Of a DNA stretch of 64,000 nucleotides, positions 17,677 through 25,144 are shown one piece after another (the stretch's first letter is position 1; the number at the start of each line of letters is the position of its first letter). Under the pieces are notes generated by a model. It ran no database searches and was not told the origin of the DNA. It was given only the letters and a program-made list of their open reading frames with translations. Origin of the DNA: Neoroseomonas lacus. GTDB taxonomy: Bacteria; Pseudomonadota; Alphaproteobacteria; Acetobacterales; Acetobacteraceae. A program made the position numbers and the translations under genes. Location: the NCBI RefSeq assembly GCF_014644535.1, contig NZ_BMKW01000011.1, forward strand, positions 32,722-96,721. The letters run 5' to 3'.

Positions 17677-17927
17677 TCCTCGTGCGACTGCTGCAGGGCG
17701 TCGGCATCGCCGGCCTGCTGGCCTGCGCGCATCTCGCCTGGGAATCTACGCCCTGGGGCGGCGAGGCCTGGAACCGCGGGCGAATGCTCTATGCCTGGGC
17801 CGGGGCGATCCCGGCGCTCGGGCTGATCGGCATCGCCGCGCTGCTCGGGGCGCTGCGGCGGCAGGCGGGGGAGATTGCGTCCCTCAAGGCCTCCCTGGAG
17901 CGGATCGAGACGCGTCTCGGGGGATGA
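17673..17927 (+). CDS. small membrane protein with C-terminal coiled coil, unknown
   Basis: An 84-residue protein starting at the ATG that overlaps the folD stop (ATGA). Two hydrophobic segments (residues 3-22 and 40-62) are followed by a short heptad-like tail, [20 protein letters not shown]. The stop overlaps the start of the EamA gene. I do not recognise a family. Overlap on both sides and normal codon use support a real gene. It could be a membrane-anchored partner protein. Confidence 0.7.
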   Translation: MILVRLLQGVGIAGLLACAHLAWESTPWGGEAWNRGRMLYAWAGAIPALGLIGIAALLGALRRQAGEIASLKASLERIETRLGG

Positions 17928-18799
17928 GCCCGGGCACGCTGGGCCTGGCCGGGCTGTTCGTCCTGGTCTGGGCCTCGGCCTTCAATGCCGCGCGCATCGT
18001 CGCGCAGGAATGGCCGCCGCTGATGGCGCTGTCGCTGCGCTTCGCGATCGGCGTGCCGATCCTGCTGGCGATCGCCTGGTATGCGCGGGCGAGGTTGCCG
18101 GCGCGCGCCGACCTACCGCGCATCGCCGCCATGGGTGCCTTCGGGATGGGTGGCTATCTCGGCTGCGCCTGGGCGGCCTCGGCGCTGATCCCTTCCGGGC
18201 TGGTCGCGCTGCTCTCGGCGACCGCGCCGCTCTGCGTGGCGCTGGGGGAACGGCTGCTGTTCGGCCGTCATCTGACGGTGCGGGCCTGGGCGGGGCTGGC
18301 ACTGGGCTGGGTCGGCGTCGCCATGCTGGGGCTGCCGCGCGCGGCCGGTGGGCTGACCGATGCGGCGTCGCTCGGCATCGCCGTGGCGCTGGCCGGCGCG
18401 GTGTTCCAGGCGGGCGGGCTGCTCGCCTTCGCCCCAGCGCGCGGGCGGCTCGACCCGCTGACGTCGAATCTGGGCCAGACCATCGTCGCCGCGATGGTGG
18501 TAGCCCCCTTCTCCCTGGCGCTGGAATCTGTGCCAGTGGCGGCGCCGGGCTGGTTGGGCGTGGCGGCGCTGGCCTGGTCGATCCTGGTGGTCGGGCTGGG
18601 CGGCTATGCGCTGTATTTCACGCTGCTGCGGCGCTTGCCGGCCTCCTCGGCCGCCGCGCTGCAATTGCTGGCACCCCCGGTGGCGGCGCTGATCGGTTGG
18701 GCGCTGCTCGGCGAGACCCTGCGCCTGAGCGATGTGGCCGGTGGGATGGTGACGCTGGGCGGGCTGGCGATGCTGCTGCGCGCGCCGCGCAGCGGGTGA
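17924..18799 (+). CDS. EamA/DMT-superfamily transporter
   Basis: A 291-residue inner-membrane protein with ten predicted helices in two EamA repeats (residues 6-135 and 150-288). Typical blocks are LVWASAFNAARIVAQEWPP, LLSATAPLCVALGERLLF and LQLLAPPVAALIGWALLGE. DMT carriers of this type export amino acids or small metabolites. The ATG overlaps the stop of the small membrane protein. It ends the five-gene chain that starts with yggT. Confidence 0.9.
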   Translation: MSPGTLGLAGLFVLVWASAFNAARIVAQEWPPLMALSLRFAIGVPILLAIAWYARARLPARADLPRIAAMGAFGMGGYLGCAWAASALIPSGLVALLSATAPLCVALGERLLFGRHLTVRAWAGLALGWVGVAMLGLPRAAGGLTDAASLGIAVALAGAVFQAGGLLAFAPARGRLDPLTSNLGQTIVAAMVVAPFSLALESVPVAAPGWLGVAALAWSILVVGLGGYALYFTLLRRLPASSAAALQLLAPPVAALIGWALLGETLRLSDVAGGMVTLGGLAMLLRAPRSG

Positions 18800-18917
18800 T
18801 GGGCGGATATCGGCAGGATGGCTGATGATCCGCCGCACCCGATGGGACGATTCCGTTCGGCGAATCCCGGCGCGACGTCGTCGTCCGCGCGGCCCGCGAT
18901 GCCCAGAGCCAAAAAAT

Positions 18918-18978
18918 GGTGTCCAGGGGCCTCGGGCCTTTGGCGGGGAGGGGTTCGGAGAGGGGCAGCGCCCCTCTC
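18918..18978. repeat. double-hairpin extragenic element, copy 1 (single)
   Basis: Hairpin A spans 18923-18943 (CCAGGGGCCTCGGGCCTTTGG, imperfect). Hairpin B spans 18958-18978: GAGAGGGGC, loop AGC, GCCCCTCTC, a 9-bp perfect stem. The element begins with GGTGTCCA as in copies 5 and 10. It lies between the EamA gene and the convergent PaiB gene and is the only unpaired full copy in the window. Confidence 0.8.
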
Positions 18979-19002
18979 TGACACCCCCGGCGCGCTACGG
19001 GA

Positions 19003-19638
19003 TCAGCCCGCCCGCATTGCCTCGGCCACGGCGCGGTCGGCCGGCTCCGCGCTGGCGGACAGGCCGGCCAGCACGCCCGTGCGGTCCGGTTCGGGCCGGT
19101 TCTGGCTGAGTTTGCGCTTGCCGATCAGCGTCTCGATGCGCAGCACGATCCCGACGATGCCCTTCAACTGGCTGGCGACGAAATCGTCCGGCGCGTCGGC
19201 CACCGCCCAGGGTGTGTCGCGCGGCGCCTCATGCTGTTCCGTCAGGCGGGAGACGATGGCATGCAGCCGCGTCGCGTCCTCGACAACCTCGACCGGGCCG
19301 ATGGCGTGCACGGCGACGTAATTCCAGGTCGGCACGACGCGGCCATGTTCCTGCTTCGATGGGTACAGCGACGGTGACACATAGGCCTCGGGGCCGGTGA
19401 AGATGGCGCGCGCCGCACCCGCCGCCGCCAGGCCGCGCCATTGCGGATTGGCCTTCGCCACATGGCCGTACAGCGTGCCGTGGGGGCCTTCCCCAGGCAC
19501 CAGCGTCATCGGCAGATGCGTCGCCTCCGGTACGCTGCCATCCGCCGCGGCGCTGACCAGCAGGGCCAGGCGCGCGGCGCGGATGATCTCCGCCAATAAC
19601 TCGGGGCGGTCCTCGCGAAACTGCGGCGGGTTGTACAT
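19003..19638 (-). CDS. PaiB-type FMN-binding negative transcriptional regulator family protein
   Basis: A 211-residue split-barrel flavin-binding protein of the PaiB family. It begins MYNPPQFREDRPELLAEII and has the family blocks ATHLPMTLVPGEGPHGTLYGHVAKANPQW and VPTWNYVAVHAIG. PaiB in Bacillus represses sporulation and protease genes, but most proteobacterial members have unproven roles and may be flavin-dependent reductases or detoxifiers. It is transcribed towards the EamA gene and away from the DUF6494 gene. Confidence 0.9.
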   Translation of the reverse strand: MYNPPQFREDRPELLAEIIRAARLALLVSAAADGSVPEATHLPMTLVPGEGPHGTLYGHVAKANPQWRGLAAAGAARAIFTGPEAYVSPSLYPSKQEHGRVVPTWNYVAVHAIGPVEVVEDATRLHAIVSRLTEQHEAPRDTPWAVADAPDDFVASQLKGIVGIVLRIETLIGKRKLSQNRPEPDRTGVLAGLSASAEPADRAVAEAMRAG

Positions 19639-19718
19639 GGCGCGATGCTCCTGACGGGTGCAGGCTACCGGTCCGCGATCGGATCGGGAAATGGCCGCCG
19701 ACGCGCAGGAGACATGTC

Positions 19719-19913
19719 ATGGACGAAGACCGTTTCAACATGGAGCTGCGGAAGTTCCTCAAGCACGTCGGCGTCACCTCGCAGCGCGAGGTCGAGAAGG
19801 TGGCACGCGAGGGCGCCGGCGGCGCCAAGGTGCTGCGGCTGAAGATGGCATTGACCTCGCCCGATGACCCCGGCCTGAACCATATCGTCGAAGCCGACAT
19901 TCCCCTGGATTGA
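19719..19913 (+). CDS. DUF6494 family small protein
   Basis: A 64-residue soluble protein. The N-terminal half MDEDRFNMELRKFLKHVGVT and SQREVEKVAREG match the DUF6494 pattern I know: a short acidic start, an RKFLKxVGVTSQREIE helix, and a beta-like C-terminal half. The ATG has CAGGAGAC upstream. It is followed after 7 bases by the amidase gene and may be co-transcribed with it. Function unknown. Confidence 0.82.
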   Translation: MDEDRFNMELRKFLKHVGVTSQREVEKVAREGAGGAKVLRLKMALTSPDDPGLNHIVEADIPLD

Positions 19914-19920
19914 ACGCCCC

Positions 19921-21375
19921 ATGAGCCATGACCTGATCCGCCTCACCGCCACCGAGGCGGTGGCGAAATTGCGCGCGCGCGAGGTCTCACCTCTCGACCT
20001 GATCGACGCCGCCGCCGCGCGCATCGAAGCGGTGGATCCGGCTGTGAATGCGCTGCCGACGCTGTGCCTCGACCGCGCGCGGGACCACGCCCGCGCGCTG
20101 ATGAACGGCCAGCGGCGCGAGGGGGAGGGCGAAGCCGGCTGGCTCGCCGGCTTGCCTGTTGCCATCAAGGATCTCACCGAGGTCGGCGGCGTGCGGACCA
20201 CCTTCGGCAGCCCGATCTTCGCCGACTACGTCCCCGAGCGCAGCCATCCCATCGTCGAGCGCATCGAGCGGCGCGGCGGCATCGTCATCGCCAAGTCCAA
20301 CACGCCGGAATTCGGCGCCGGCGGGTCGACCTTCAACGAGGTGTTCGGCCGCACGCGCAACCCGTGGAACACCTCGCTGACCTGTGGCGGGTCGACCGGT
20401 GGCGGCGCCGTCGCATTGGCCACCGGGGAGGTCTGGCTGGCGCATGGGTCGGACCATGGCGGCTCGCTGCGGCGGCCGGCGACCTATTGCTCGGTGGTCG
20501 GGCTGCGGCCCTCGCCCGGGCGCGTAACGCGCGGGGCGCAGGAGGATCTGTGGTCGCCGCTCTCCGTCCAGGGGCCGATGGCGCGCAACATTCCCGACCT
20601 CGCGCTGTTCCTCGACACCATGGCCGGCTGGGATATCGACGACCCGATGACCTATGACGCGCCGGCGCGGTCCTTCGTCGAGGCGGTTGCCGCCGCCGAG
20701 CGCGAGAAGCCGCTGCGCATCGCCTTCACCGCCGATTTCGGCGGCACCATGGCGATGGACCGCGAGATGGCGGCGATCTGCGCGAAGGAAGTCCGTCGCT
20801 TCGAGGCCCTGGGCATCGAGATCGAGGAGGTCTTCCCCGATCTCGGCGCACTGAACGAGGCCTTCCTGGTGCTGCGCAGCCAGCATTTCGTGGTGGATCG
20901 GGAGGAACTGCTCGCCACCAAGCGCGACCTGCTGAAGCCCGACATCATCTGGCAGACCGAGCGTGGGTTGGCCGAGACACCCTCCCGCCTCGCGTGGGCG
21001 GAGCATGAACGCGCCCGCTTCTTCCGGGCGATGCGCGACATCTTCGCGCGCTGCGACGTGCTGGTCACGCCAGGCGCTTCCTCGCCTGCCTTCGACGTGA
21101 TGCTGCGGGCGCCGGAGAAGATCGGCGGCAAGGTGCTGGATAACTACATGGGCGGGTCGCTGATCAACGCCTTCGCGACCATGGCGAGCTGCCCGGCCGT
21201 CGCGGTTCCCTGCGGGTTCGACCAGTATGGGCGGCCGGTCGGGCTGCAGGTGGTCGCTCCGCCGCGGCAGGATGGCCGCGCTCTGCAGGTGGCGGCGCTG
21301 TTCGAGCGGCTGACCGGGCTCGACCGGATGCTGCCGCTGGACCCGAAGCCGGGGGTGGTGCCGCCGTACGAGTGA
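19921..21375 (+). CDS. amidase (amidase-signature family)
   Basis: A 484-residue amidase-signature enzyme. The Ser-cisSer-Lys triad is visible: Lys83 in LPVAIKDLTEV, cis-Ser158 in CGGSTGGGAVALATG, and nucleophile Ser182 in GSDHGGSLRRPATYC. The second Ser of the usual GGSSGG is Thr, and the Asp-Thr-Gly of GTDTGGS is replaced by SDHG. These are variants seen in non-GatA amidases acting on aryl or aliphatic amides. No signal peptide, so cytoplasmic. Downstream is the repeat-rich 736-bp gap. Confidence 0.9.
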   Translation: MSHDLIRLTATEAVAKLRAREVSPLDLIDAAAARIEAVDPAVNALPTLCLDRARDHARALMNGQRREGEGEAGWLAGLPVAIKDLTEVGGVRTTFGSPIFADYVPERSHPIVERIERRGGIVIAKSNTPEFGAGGSTFNEVFGRTRNPWNTSLTCGGSTGGGAVALATGEVWLAHGSDHGGSLRRPATYCSVVGLRPSPGRVTRGAQEDLWSPLSVQGPMARNIPDLALFLDTMAGWDIDDPMTYDAPARSFVEAVAAAEREKPLRIAFTADFGGTMAMDREMAAICAKEVRRFEALGIEIEEVFPDLGALNEAFLVLRSQHFVVDREELLATKRDLLKPDIIWQTERGLAETPSRLAWAEHERARFFRAMRDIFARCDVLVTPGASSPAFDVMLRAPEKIGGKVLDNYMGGSLINAFATMASCPAVAVPCGFDQYGRPVGLQVVAPPRQDGRALQVAALFERLTGLDRMLPLDPKPGVVPPYE

Positions 21376-21390
21376 GGCGGGGACAGAAGG

Positions 21391-21443
21391 TTGGAGGGGC
21401 GCCGCCCCTCCAAGCCACCCCGCCAAAGGGCTGGGCCCTTTGG
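21391..21443. repeat. double-hairpin element, copy 2 (left half of pair I)
   Basis: Hairpin B is TTGGAGGGGC, loop GCC, GCCCCTCCAA (21391-21413), a 10-bp perfect stem. Hairpin A is CCAAAGGGC TGG GCCCTTTGG (21423-21443). It starts 15 bases after the amidase stop codon and is inverted relative to the copy at 22011. Confidence 0.85.
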
Positions 21444-21531
21444 AGTGCCGTCTTCTGGTGCCTTGCCCGGCGGGTGGGATGCGCGGCCCGGCGCTGCCTC
21501 GGCACGACGCGCCGGCAGGCTTAGAGACGGC

Positions 21532-21581
21532 CTAAATTGTTGATAATAAACATTTTGAGATTTTAGGATTTTAGACTTTTA
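21532..21581. other. AT-rich patch with TTTTAG repeats
   Basis: About 50 bases that are mostly A and T inside a GC-rich gap, with TTTTAG three times in close succession (21561-21582). It directly precedes the GAGCGTGAT palindrome. It lies far from both flanking start codons; it could be a promoter, a binding site for an AT-seeking protein, or a scar of an inserted element. Confidence 0.45.
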
Positions 21582-21683
21582 GAGCGTGATGGCCGCATGT
21601 GCGAATGCATCGGAGGTCTGAATCACGCGATCAGGCAATAGGTCGGAGCTTGATGGGGGAGCCAACGCGAACCAATCACGCTC
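21582..21683. repeat. GAGCGTGAT-bounded palindromic unit
   Basis: GAGCGTGAT at 21582-21590 is exactly inverted as ATCACGCTC at 21675-21683. A second ATCACGCGATC lies inside at 21622. About 100 bases, no open reading frame of note. It is adjacent to the larger palindrome at 21735-21876 and resembles decayed members of the GAGCAG family. Confidence 0.5.
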
Positions 21684-21734
21684 CAAGGCGGATCGCGCGT
21701 GGTGGAATCATTCAGGCACGTGATGACCGCCGCT

Positions 21735-21876
21735 CAATCCAAGGGTTGGAGCGCTTTCCGTTCACGCCGAAGCGGCACCGGCCCGCACGCCCACCCGGCT
21801 GCCCATCCAGGATACTGTCGTTGGGTGGGCGTGCGGGTCGGTGCCATCTGACCGGAAAATGCTCCAGCGTGCATTG
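21735..21876. repeat. about 140-bp imperfect palindrome with 23-bp near-perfect core stem
   Basis: Core arms 21774-21796 and 21823-21845 are complementary at 22 of 23 bases, around a 26-base loop. Outside them a second pair of arms (GGAGCGCTTTCCGTTCA at 21748 and TGACCGGAAAATGCTCC at 21849) matches at 14 of 17 positions. CAAT and ATTG bracket the whole. It would form a long cruciform or RNA hairpin. There is no coding content. Confidence 0.8.
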
Positions 21877-22010
21877 CGCGGGCGCCGTCGAACGCCAAGC
21901 CATGTCGCCAAATCCGCCGCAGGCGCAATGCGCCCCCAGGACGGCTGAAACATATCATGAACATTTATCAAATTCCAGCGCCATCCGTCTTCGAGGGCGG
22001 CTCGATGTAT

Positions 22011-22061
22011 CCAGAGGCCTTTAGGCCTTTGGTGGGGAGGTTCGGAGGGGCGACGCCCCTC
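22011..22061. repeat. double-hairpin element, copy 3 (right half of pair I)
   Basis: Hairpin A is CCAGAGGCCTTTAGGCCTTTGG (22011-22032). Hairpin B is GAGGGGC, loop GAC, GCCCCTC (22045-22061). It is inverted relative to copy 2, with a 567-base interior that carries the AT-rich patch and the palindromes. It ends 50 bases before the EamA start codon. Confidence 0.85.
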
Positions 22062-22111
22062 TGACCTTTCGCCGCACCACCGCAATCCCCGGACTACCCT
22101 CGCCCCCCGCG

Positions 22112-23035
22112 ATGCCTCATCACATCGCCATGTCCTTCCTCGCCTGGTCCCTGCTCGTCGCACTTTCCGTCCTCTGGGGCGGGTCCTTCTTCTTCGTCGG
22201 CGTGGCGGTGGCGGAGATCCCGCCGCTGACCCTCGTCGCCCTGCGCGTGTCGCTCGCCGCCATGATGCTGTGGGCCGCGCTGCCGATGCTGGGCGTGGCA
22301 CCGCCGCGCGGCGGCCGGGCCTGGCGCGCCATCGCGGTGATGGGGCTGGTCAACAATGTCATCCCTTTCACCCTGATCGTCTGGGCGCAGCGGACGCTGC
22401 CCTCAGGCCTGGCGGCGATCCTCAACGCCACCACGCCGCTGTGGACCGTGCTGGTCGCCCATGCGCTGACCACCGAGGAGAAGGCGACGCCGGGCAAGCT
22501 GGCGGGCGTGCTGTTCGGCGTGGCCGGCGTCGCCGCGATGATGGGGGTGGATGTCCTGGGTGGGGCGCCCGCGGCGGGGCTGGCCACGGTCGCGATGCTG
22601 GCCGCGACCCTGTCCTATGCCGTCGCCGGGGTGTTCGGGCGGCGGTTCCGCGCCATCGGGGTGCAGCCGATGCAGGCGGCCCTTGGCCAGGTGACGGCCT
22701 CCGCGCTGATGATGCTGCCGCTCGCCCTGGCGGTGGACCGGCCCTGGGCGCTGCCGGCGCCCTCCGGCGCGACGGTGGCCGCGGTGCTCGGCCTGGCCGG
22801 GCTCTCCACGGCGCTGGCCTATGTCCTGTATTTCCGCATCCTGGCGTTGGCTGGGGCGGTGAACCTGCTGCTGGTCACCTTCCTGATCCCGGTCAGCGCC
22901 ATCCTGCTCGGCACGCTGGTGCTGGGGGAGGCGCTGGCGCCGTGCCATCTGCTGGGGATGGCGCTGATCGGGCTGGGCCTCGCGGCGATCGACGGCCGGC
23001 CGCTGGCCTATGCTTCGCGGATCTTGCGCTGGTAG
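22112..23035 (+). CDS. EamA/DMT-superfamily transporter
   Basis: A 307-residue inner-membrane carrier with two EamA repeats and ten helices. Blocks include LSVLWGGSFFFVGVAVAEIPPLTLVALR, NNVIPFTLIVWAQRTLPSGLAAILNATTPLW and LVTFLIPVSAILLG. A second in-frame ATG lies 6 codons in and either could be used; neither has a strong ribosome-binding site. The 3' end overlaps the convergent olsB gene by 28 bases. Substrate unknown; metabolite export is likely. Confidence 0.9.
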   Translation: MPHHIAMSFLAWSLLVALSVLWGGSFFFVGVAVAEIPPLTLVALRVSLAAMMLWAALPMLGVAPPRGGRAWRAIAVMGLVNNVIPFTLIVWAQRTLPSGLAAILNATTPLWTVLVAHALTTEEKATPGKLAGVLFGVAGVAAMMGVDVLGGAPAAGLATVAMLAATLSYAVAGVFGRRFRAIGVQPMQAALGQVTASALMMLPLALAVDRPWALPAPSGATVAAVLGLAGLSTALAYVLYFRILALAGAVNLLLVTFLIPVSAILLGTLVLGEALAPCHLLGMALIGLGLAAIDGRPLAYASRILRW

Positions 23036-23814
23036 TGCTTCGAGTACTTCTCGGTGATCAGGTCTGTCTTCACCAGGACCGCGACGTCGGTGGTATTGAA
23101 TTGCGGGTCGATCACCGCCCCTTCGCCGACAAAACCGCCAAGTCGCAGATAGCCCTTGATCAGCGGCGGCAGGCCGACGAGCGTGCGCTTCGTTTCGATG
23201 GTGGCGGGGTCCTTGCGCATCATCTCGACATAGCGGTCGGGCAGGGCGCGCGGGCGTATCGCTTCCGGCGCCATGTGATGGGAGGCCAGATAGGTCAGCT
23301 CGTCGGCCAGCGCATCGAGATCGGTGCCGGGCAGGGAGGCGCAGCCGAACAAGATGGCGATTCGGTGCCGCGCCACATAGGCGGCGATGCCGCTCCAGAG
23401 CAGTTGCAGTGTGCCGCGCGTCCGATAGGCGGCATCGACGCAAGATCGCCCGCATTCCACCAATTCGCCCTCGACGGCGAGGATGCGCGAGATGTCGTAT
23501 TCGGCGGCCGAATACCAGCGGCCGAGCCGGGCCGCGGCGCCGCGGCGGATCAGCCGATAGGTGCCGACGACCGATTTGGCGCCCTCGCCCTTGTCGTGGT
23601 CCAGCACCAGCAGATGGTCGGCCACGGCGTCGAATTCGTCGCGGTCGCGCCGGCTGGCGGCCGTCGCCGCATCGGCATGGGCGCCCATTTCCTCGTAGAA
23701 GACGCGGTAGCGTAGCGCCTGCACGGCATCGATCTCGTCGGCATCCCGCGCCAGGCGTACTCCGAGGTTGCCGGAACGGAGTTCGCCGAAACCGGGGTCG
23801 TCACTGTCGTTCAC
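23008..23814 (-). CDS. olsB: ornithine-acyl-ACP N-acyltransferase (OlsB-type)
   Basis: A 268-residue GNAT-like acyltransferase of the OlsB family, which transfers a 3-hydroxyacyl group from ACP to ornithine in the first step of ornithine-lipid synthesis. Typical blocks are VQALRYRVFYEEMGAHAD, a region with DEFDAVADHLLVLD, VECGRSCVDAAYRTRGTLQLLW and LPPLIKGYLRLGGFVGEGAVID. There is no olsA here, so the second acylation must be encoded elsewhere. The start overlaps the fur-like stop by 4 bases, and the two form an operon. Confidence 0.88.
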   Translation of the reverse strand: MNDSDDPGFGELRSGNLGVRLARDADEIDAVQALRYRVFYEEMGAHADAATAASRRDRDEFDAVADHLLVLDHDKGEGAKSVVGTYRLIRRGAAARLGRWYSAAEYDISRILAVEGELVECGRSCVDAAYRTRGTLQLLWSGIAAYVARHRIAILFGCASLPGTDLDALADELTYLASHHMAPEAIRPRALPDRYVEMMRKDPATIETKRTLVGLPPLIKGYLRLGGFVGEGAVIDPQFNTTDVAVLVKTDLITEKYSKHYQRKIREA

Positions 23815-24338
23815 GAGTCACGCCCGGCTTTGGGGCGCTTGGCCGGTGGCTCGGCTGCCCTGGTTTCGATGCGGCGGCCAAACAGTTCGAGCCGCTGCCC
23901 GACCAGGGTGAAGCCGAGCTTGCGCGCCAGGATGCGGGCCAGCGCCTCGAATTCCTCGTCGGCGAATTCGATCACCGTGCCGGTATCCACATCGATCAGA
24001 TGATGGTGGTGGCCACGGTCGGCCGGGTCGTAGCGGGCGCGGCCGCCGCCGAAGTCGCGCCGTTCCAGGATGCCCTTTTCCTCGAGCAGGCGGACCGTGC
24101 GGTAGACGGTGGCGATGGAGACCTTGTTGTCGAGCACCAGCGCGCGGCGATAGACGTCCTCGACATCCGGATGGTCCTCGGCCTCGCTGAGGACGCGCGC
24201 GATCAACCGGCGCTGCCCCGTCATCTTGAGGCCGCGTTCGATGCAAAGCTGTTCGATCCGGGACGGCGTGTGGTCCTGGTTCGGCGGGCGGGCCTGGATG
24301 CGGCTCTCCATGCGGTGGTCGGTTCCCCGATCTGTCAT
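23811..24338 (-). CDS. Fur-family metal-dependent regulator (Fur/Mur type)
   Basis: A Fur-type winged-helix repressor of about 175 residues. The DNA-binding part spans residues 38-95 (KMTGQRRLIARVLSEAEDHPDVEDVY, then SIATVYRTVRLLEEKGIL). The dimerisation domain has the metal-site stretch RGHHHHLIDVDTGTVIEF, close to alphaproteobacterial Fur/Mur. No CxxC structural-zinc motifs are seen. It could sense iron or manganese. Two starts are possible (24338 or 24311); I keep the longer. It overlaps olsB by 4 bases, so metal status may affect ornithine-lipid synthesis, which is an inference. Confidence 0.88.
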   Translation of the reverse strand: MTDRGTDHRMESRIQARPPNQDHTPSRIEQLCIERGLKMTGQRRLIARVLSEAEDHPDVEDVYRRALVLDNKVSIATVYRTVRLLEEKGILERRDFGGGRARYDPADRGHHHHLIDVDTGTVIEFADEEFEALARILARKLGFTLVGQRLELFGRRIETRAAEPPAKRPKAGRDS

Positions 24339-24518
24339 GCGCCGATCCGGCGCGGTCGCGGACCATAATCCCGGCGGCCCTGTCAGGCCACAGCCAAGGC
24401 AAGACGGTTGCTGGTCGCCATATGGGGTGACGGCGCGTGGCCATACCATGCCGCACGGTGCTGTGATCGCCCCCATGCGGCTCGGCAGGCCGCGTCCCGT
24501 GACGGGCCGCGGACGGTA

Positions 24519-24540
24519 TCCGGTCGCCTTGGCGACCGGA
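24519..24540. other. perfect 10-bp hairpin in the fur-mucR gap
   Basis: TCCGGTCGCC, loop TT, GGCGACCGGA: a perfect stem in the 299-bp gap between the fur-like and mucR genes. No T-run follows on either strand. It lies downstream of mucR and far upstream of fur, so it could end the mucR transcript or sit in the fur leader. The rest of the gap shows no gene. Confidence 0.5.
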
Positions 24541-24637
24541 ACCCTTGCCGATACGTCATGTCAGTCAGGTCGTCGCCTGCCATGACCGAGCGCCCGGCCG
24601 GGATCCGGCCTGGCCGAGTTCCCGGGGGGGCGGAACC

Positions 24638-25063
24638 TCAGCCCTTGGTCTTGCCGCGAGCGCGCGGCGTCGTGCCCAGACCGATTTTCTTGGCCAGCGA
24701 GGACCGATGGCGAGCGTAGTCGGGCGCGACCATGGGATAGTCGGCGGGCAGGCCCCAGCGCTCGCGATACTGCTCCGGCGACAGGTTGTAGGAGGTCTTG
24801 AGATGCCGCTTGAGCATCTTCAGCTTCTTGCCGTCCTCGAGGCAGATCAGGTAGCCCGGCGTGATGGACTTCTTGATCGGCACAGCCGGCTGCGGCCGTT
24901 CGGGCTCTGGCGCCGGGTGGCTGCCGACGCCCGCCAGCGTGCGGAAAACCTCCTGGATAAGGCCGGGAAGTTCCGCGGCCGGTACTGGGTTGTGCGAGAC
25001 ATGGGCAGAGACAATCTGGGCCGTTAGACCCAGAAGTTCGCCATGAAGATTGGATTCAGCCAT
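24638..25063 (-). CDS. mucR: Ros/MucR-family zinc-finger regulator
   Basis: A 141-residue MucR/Ros protein. The N-terminal oligomerisation region spans residues 5-45 (LLGLTAQIVSAHVSHNPV). The prokaryotic zinc-finger region reads YLICLEDGKKLKMLKRHLKT, with Cys74, Asp77 (in place of the second Cys) and His87, followed by YNLSPEQYRERWGLPADYPMVAPDYA. MucR proteins bind AT-rich DNA as H-NS-like silencers and often repress their own promoter. The ATG before AESNLH has AGGGGG upstream, so it is preferred over one 11 codons earlier. Divergent from the TusA-like gene. Confidence 0.94.
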   Translation of the reverse strand: MAESNLHGELLGLTAQIVSAHVSHNPVPAAELPGLIQEVFRTLAGVGSHPAPEPERPQPAVPIKKSITPGYLICLEDGKKLKMLKRHLKTSYNLSPEQYRERWGLPADYPMVAPDYARHRSSLAKKIGLGTTPRARGKTKG

Positions 25064-25144
25064 TGTTGATGCCCCCTGGAACCGAAACAGGGGCATTTCT
25101 AGCTGTGCTGTGCGGTGCCGGCAATTGCCACTGGAGTGAATTCG
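25064..25144. promoter_or_regulatory. 81-bp divergent region between mucR and TusA-like gene
   Basis: The start codons of mucR (leftwards) and the TusA-like gene (rightwards) are 81 bases apart, so both promoters must lie here or in the flanking coding DNA. It contains AGGGGG (mucR site) and TGGAG (site of the rightward gene). The rightward side continues as relatively AT-rich sequence, the kind of DNA MucR proteins favour. Self-regulation and repression of the neighbour are inference. Confidence 0.45.

Noticed and set aside
19921-21375. Amidase at 19921 as GatA
   Set aside because: The triad surroundings deviate from GatA (GGSTGG, GSDHGGS) and gatB/gatC are absent nearby.
21391-22061. CRISPR array or insertion sequence in the repeat-rich gap
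   Set aside because: The repeats are inverted palindromes at irregular spacing with no equal-length spacers, and no transposase is encoded.
21960-22064. Short frame starting at an ATG before repeat copy 3
   Set aside because: It runs through the repeat hairpins; coding potential comes from the repeat itself.
24519-24540. Hairpin in the fur-mucR gap as a proven terminator
   Set aside because: Perfect stem but a 2-base loop and no T-run on either strand, so it is listed only as a hairpin.
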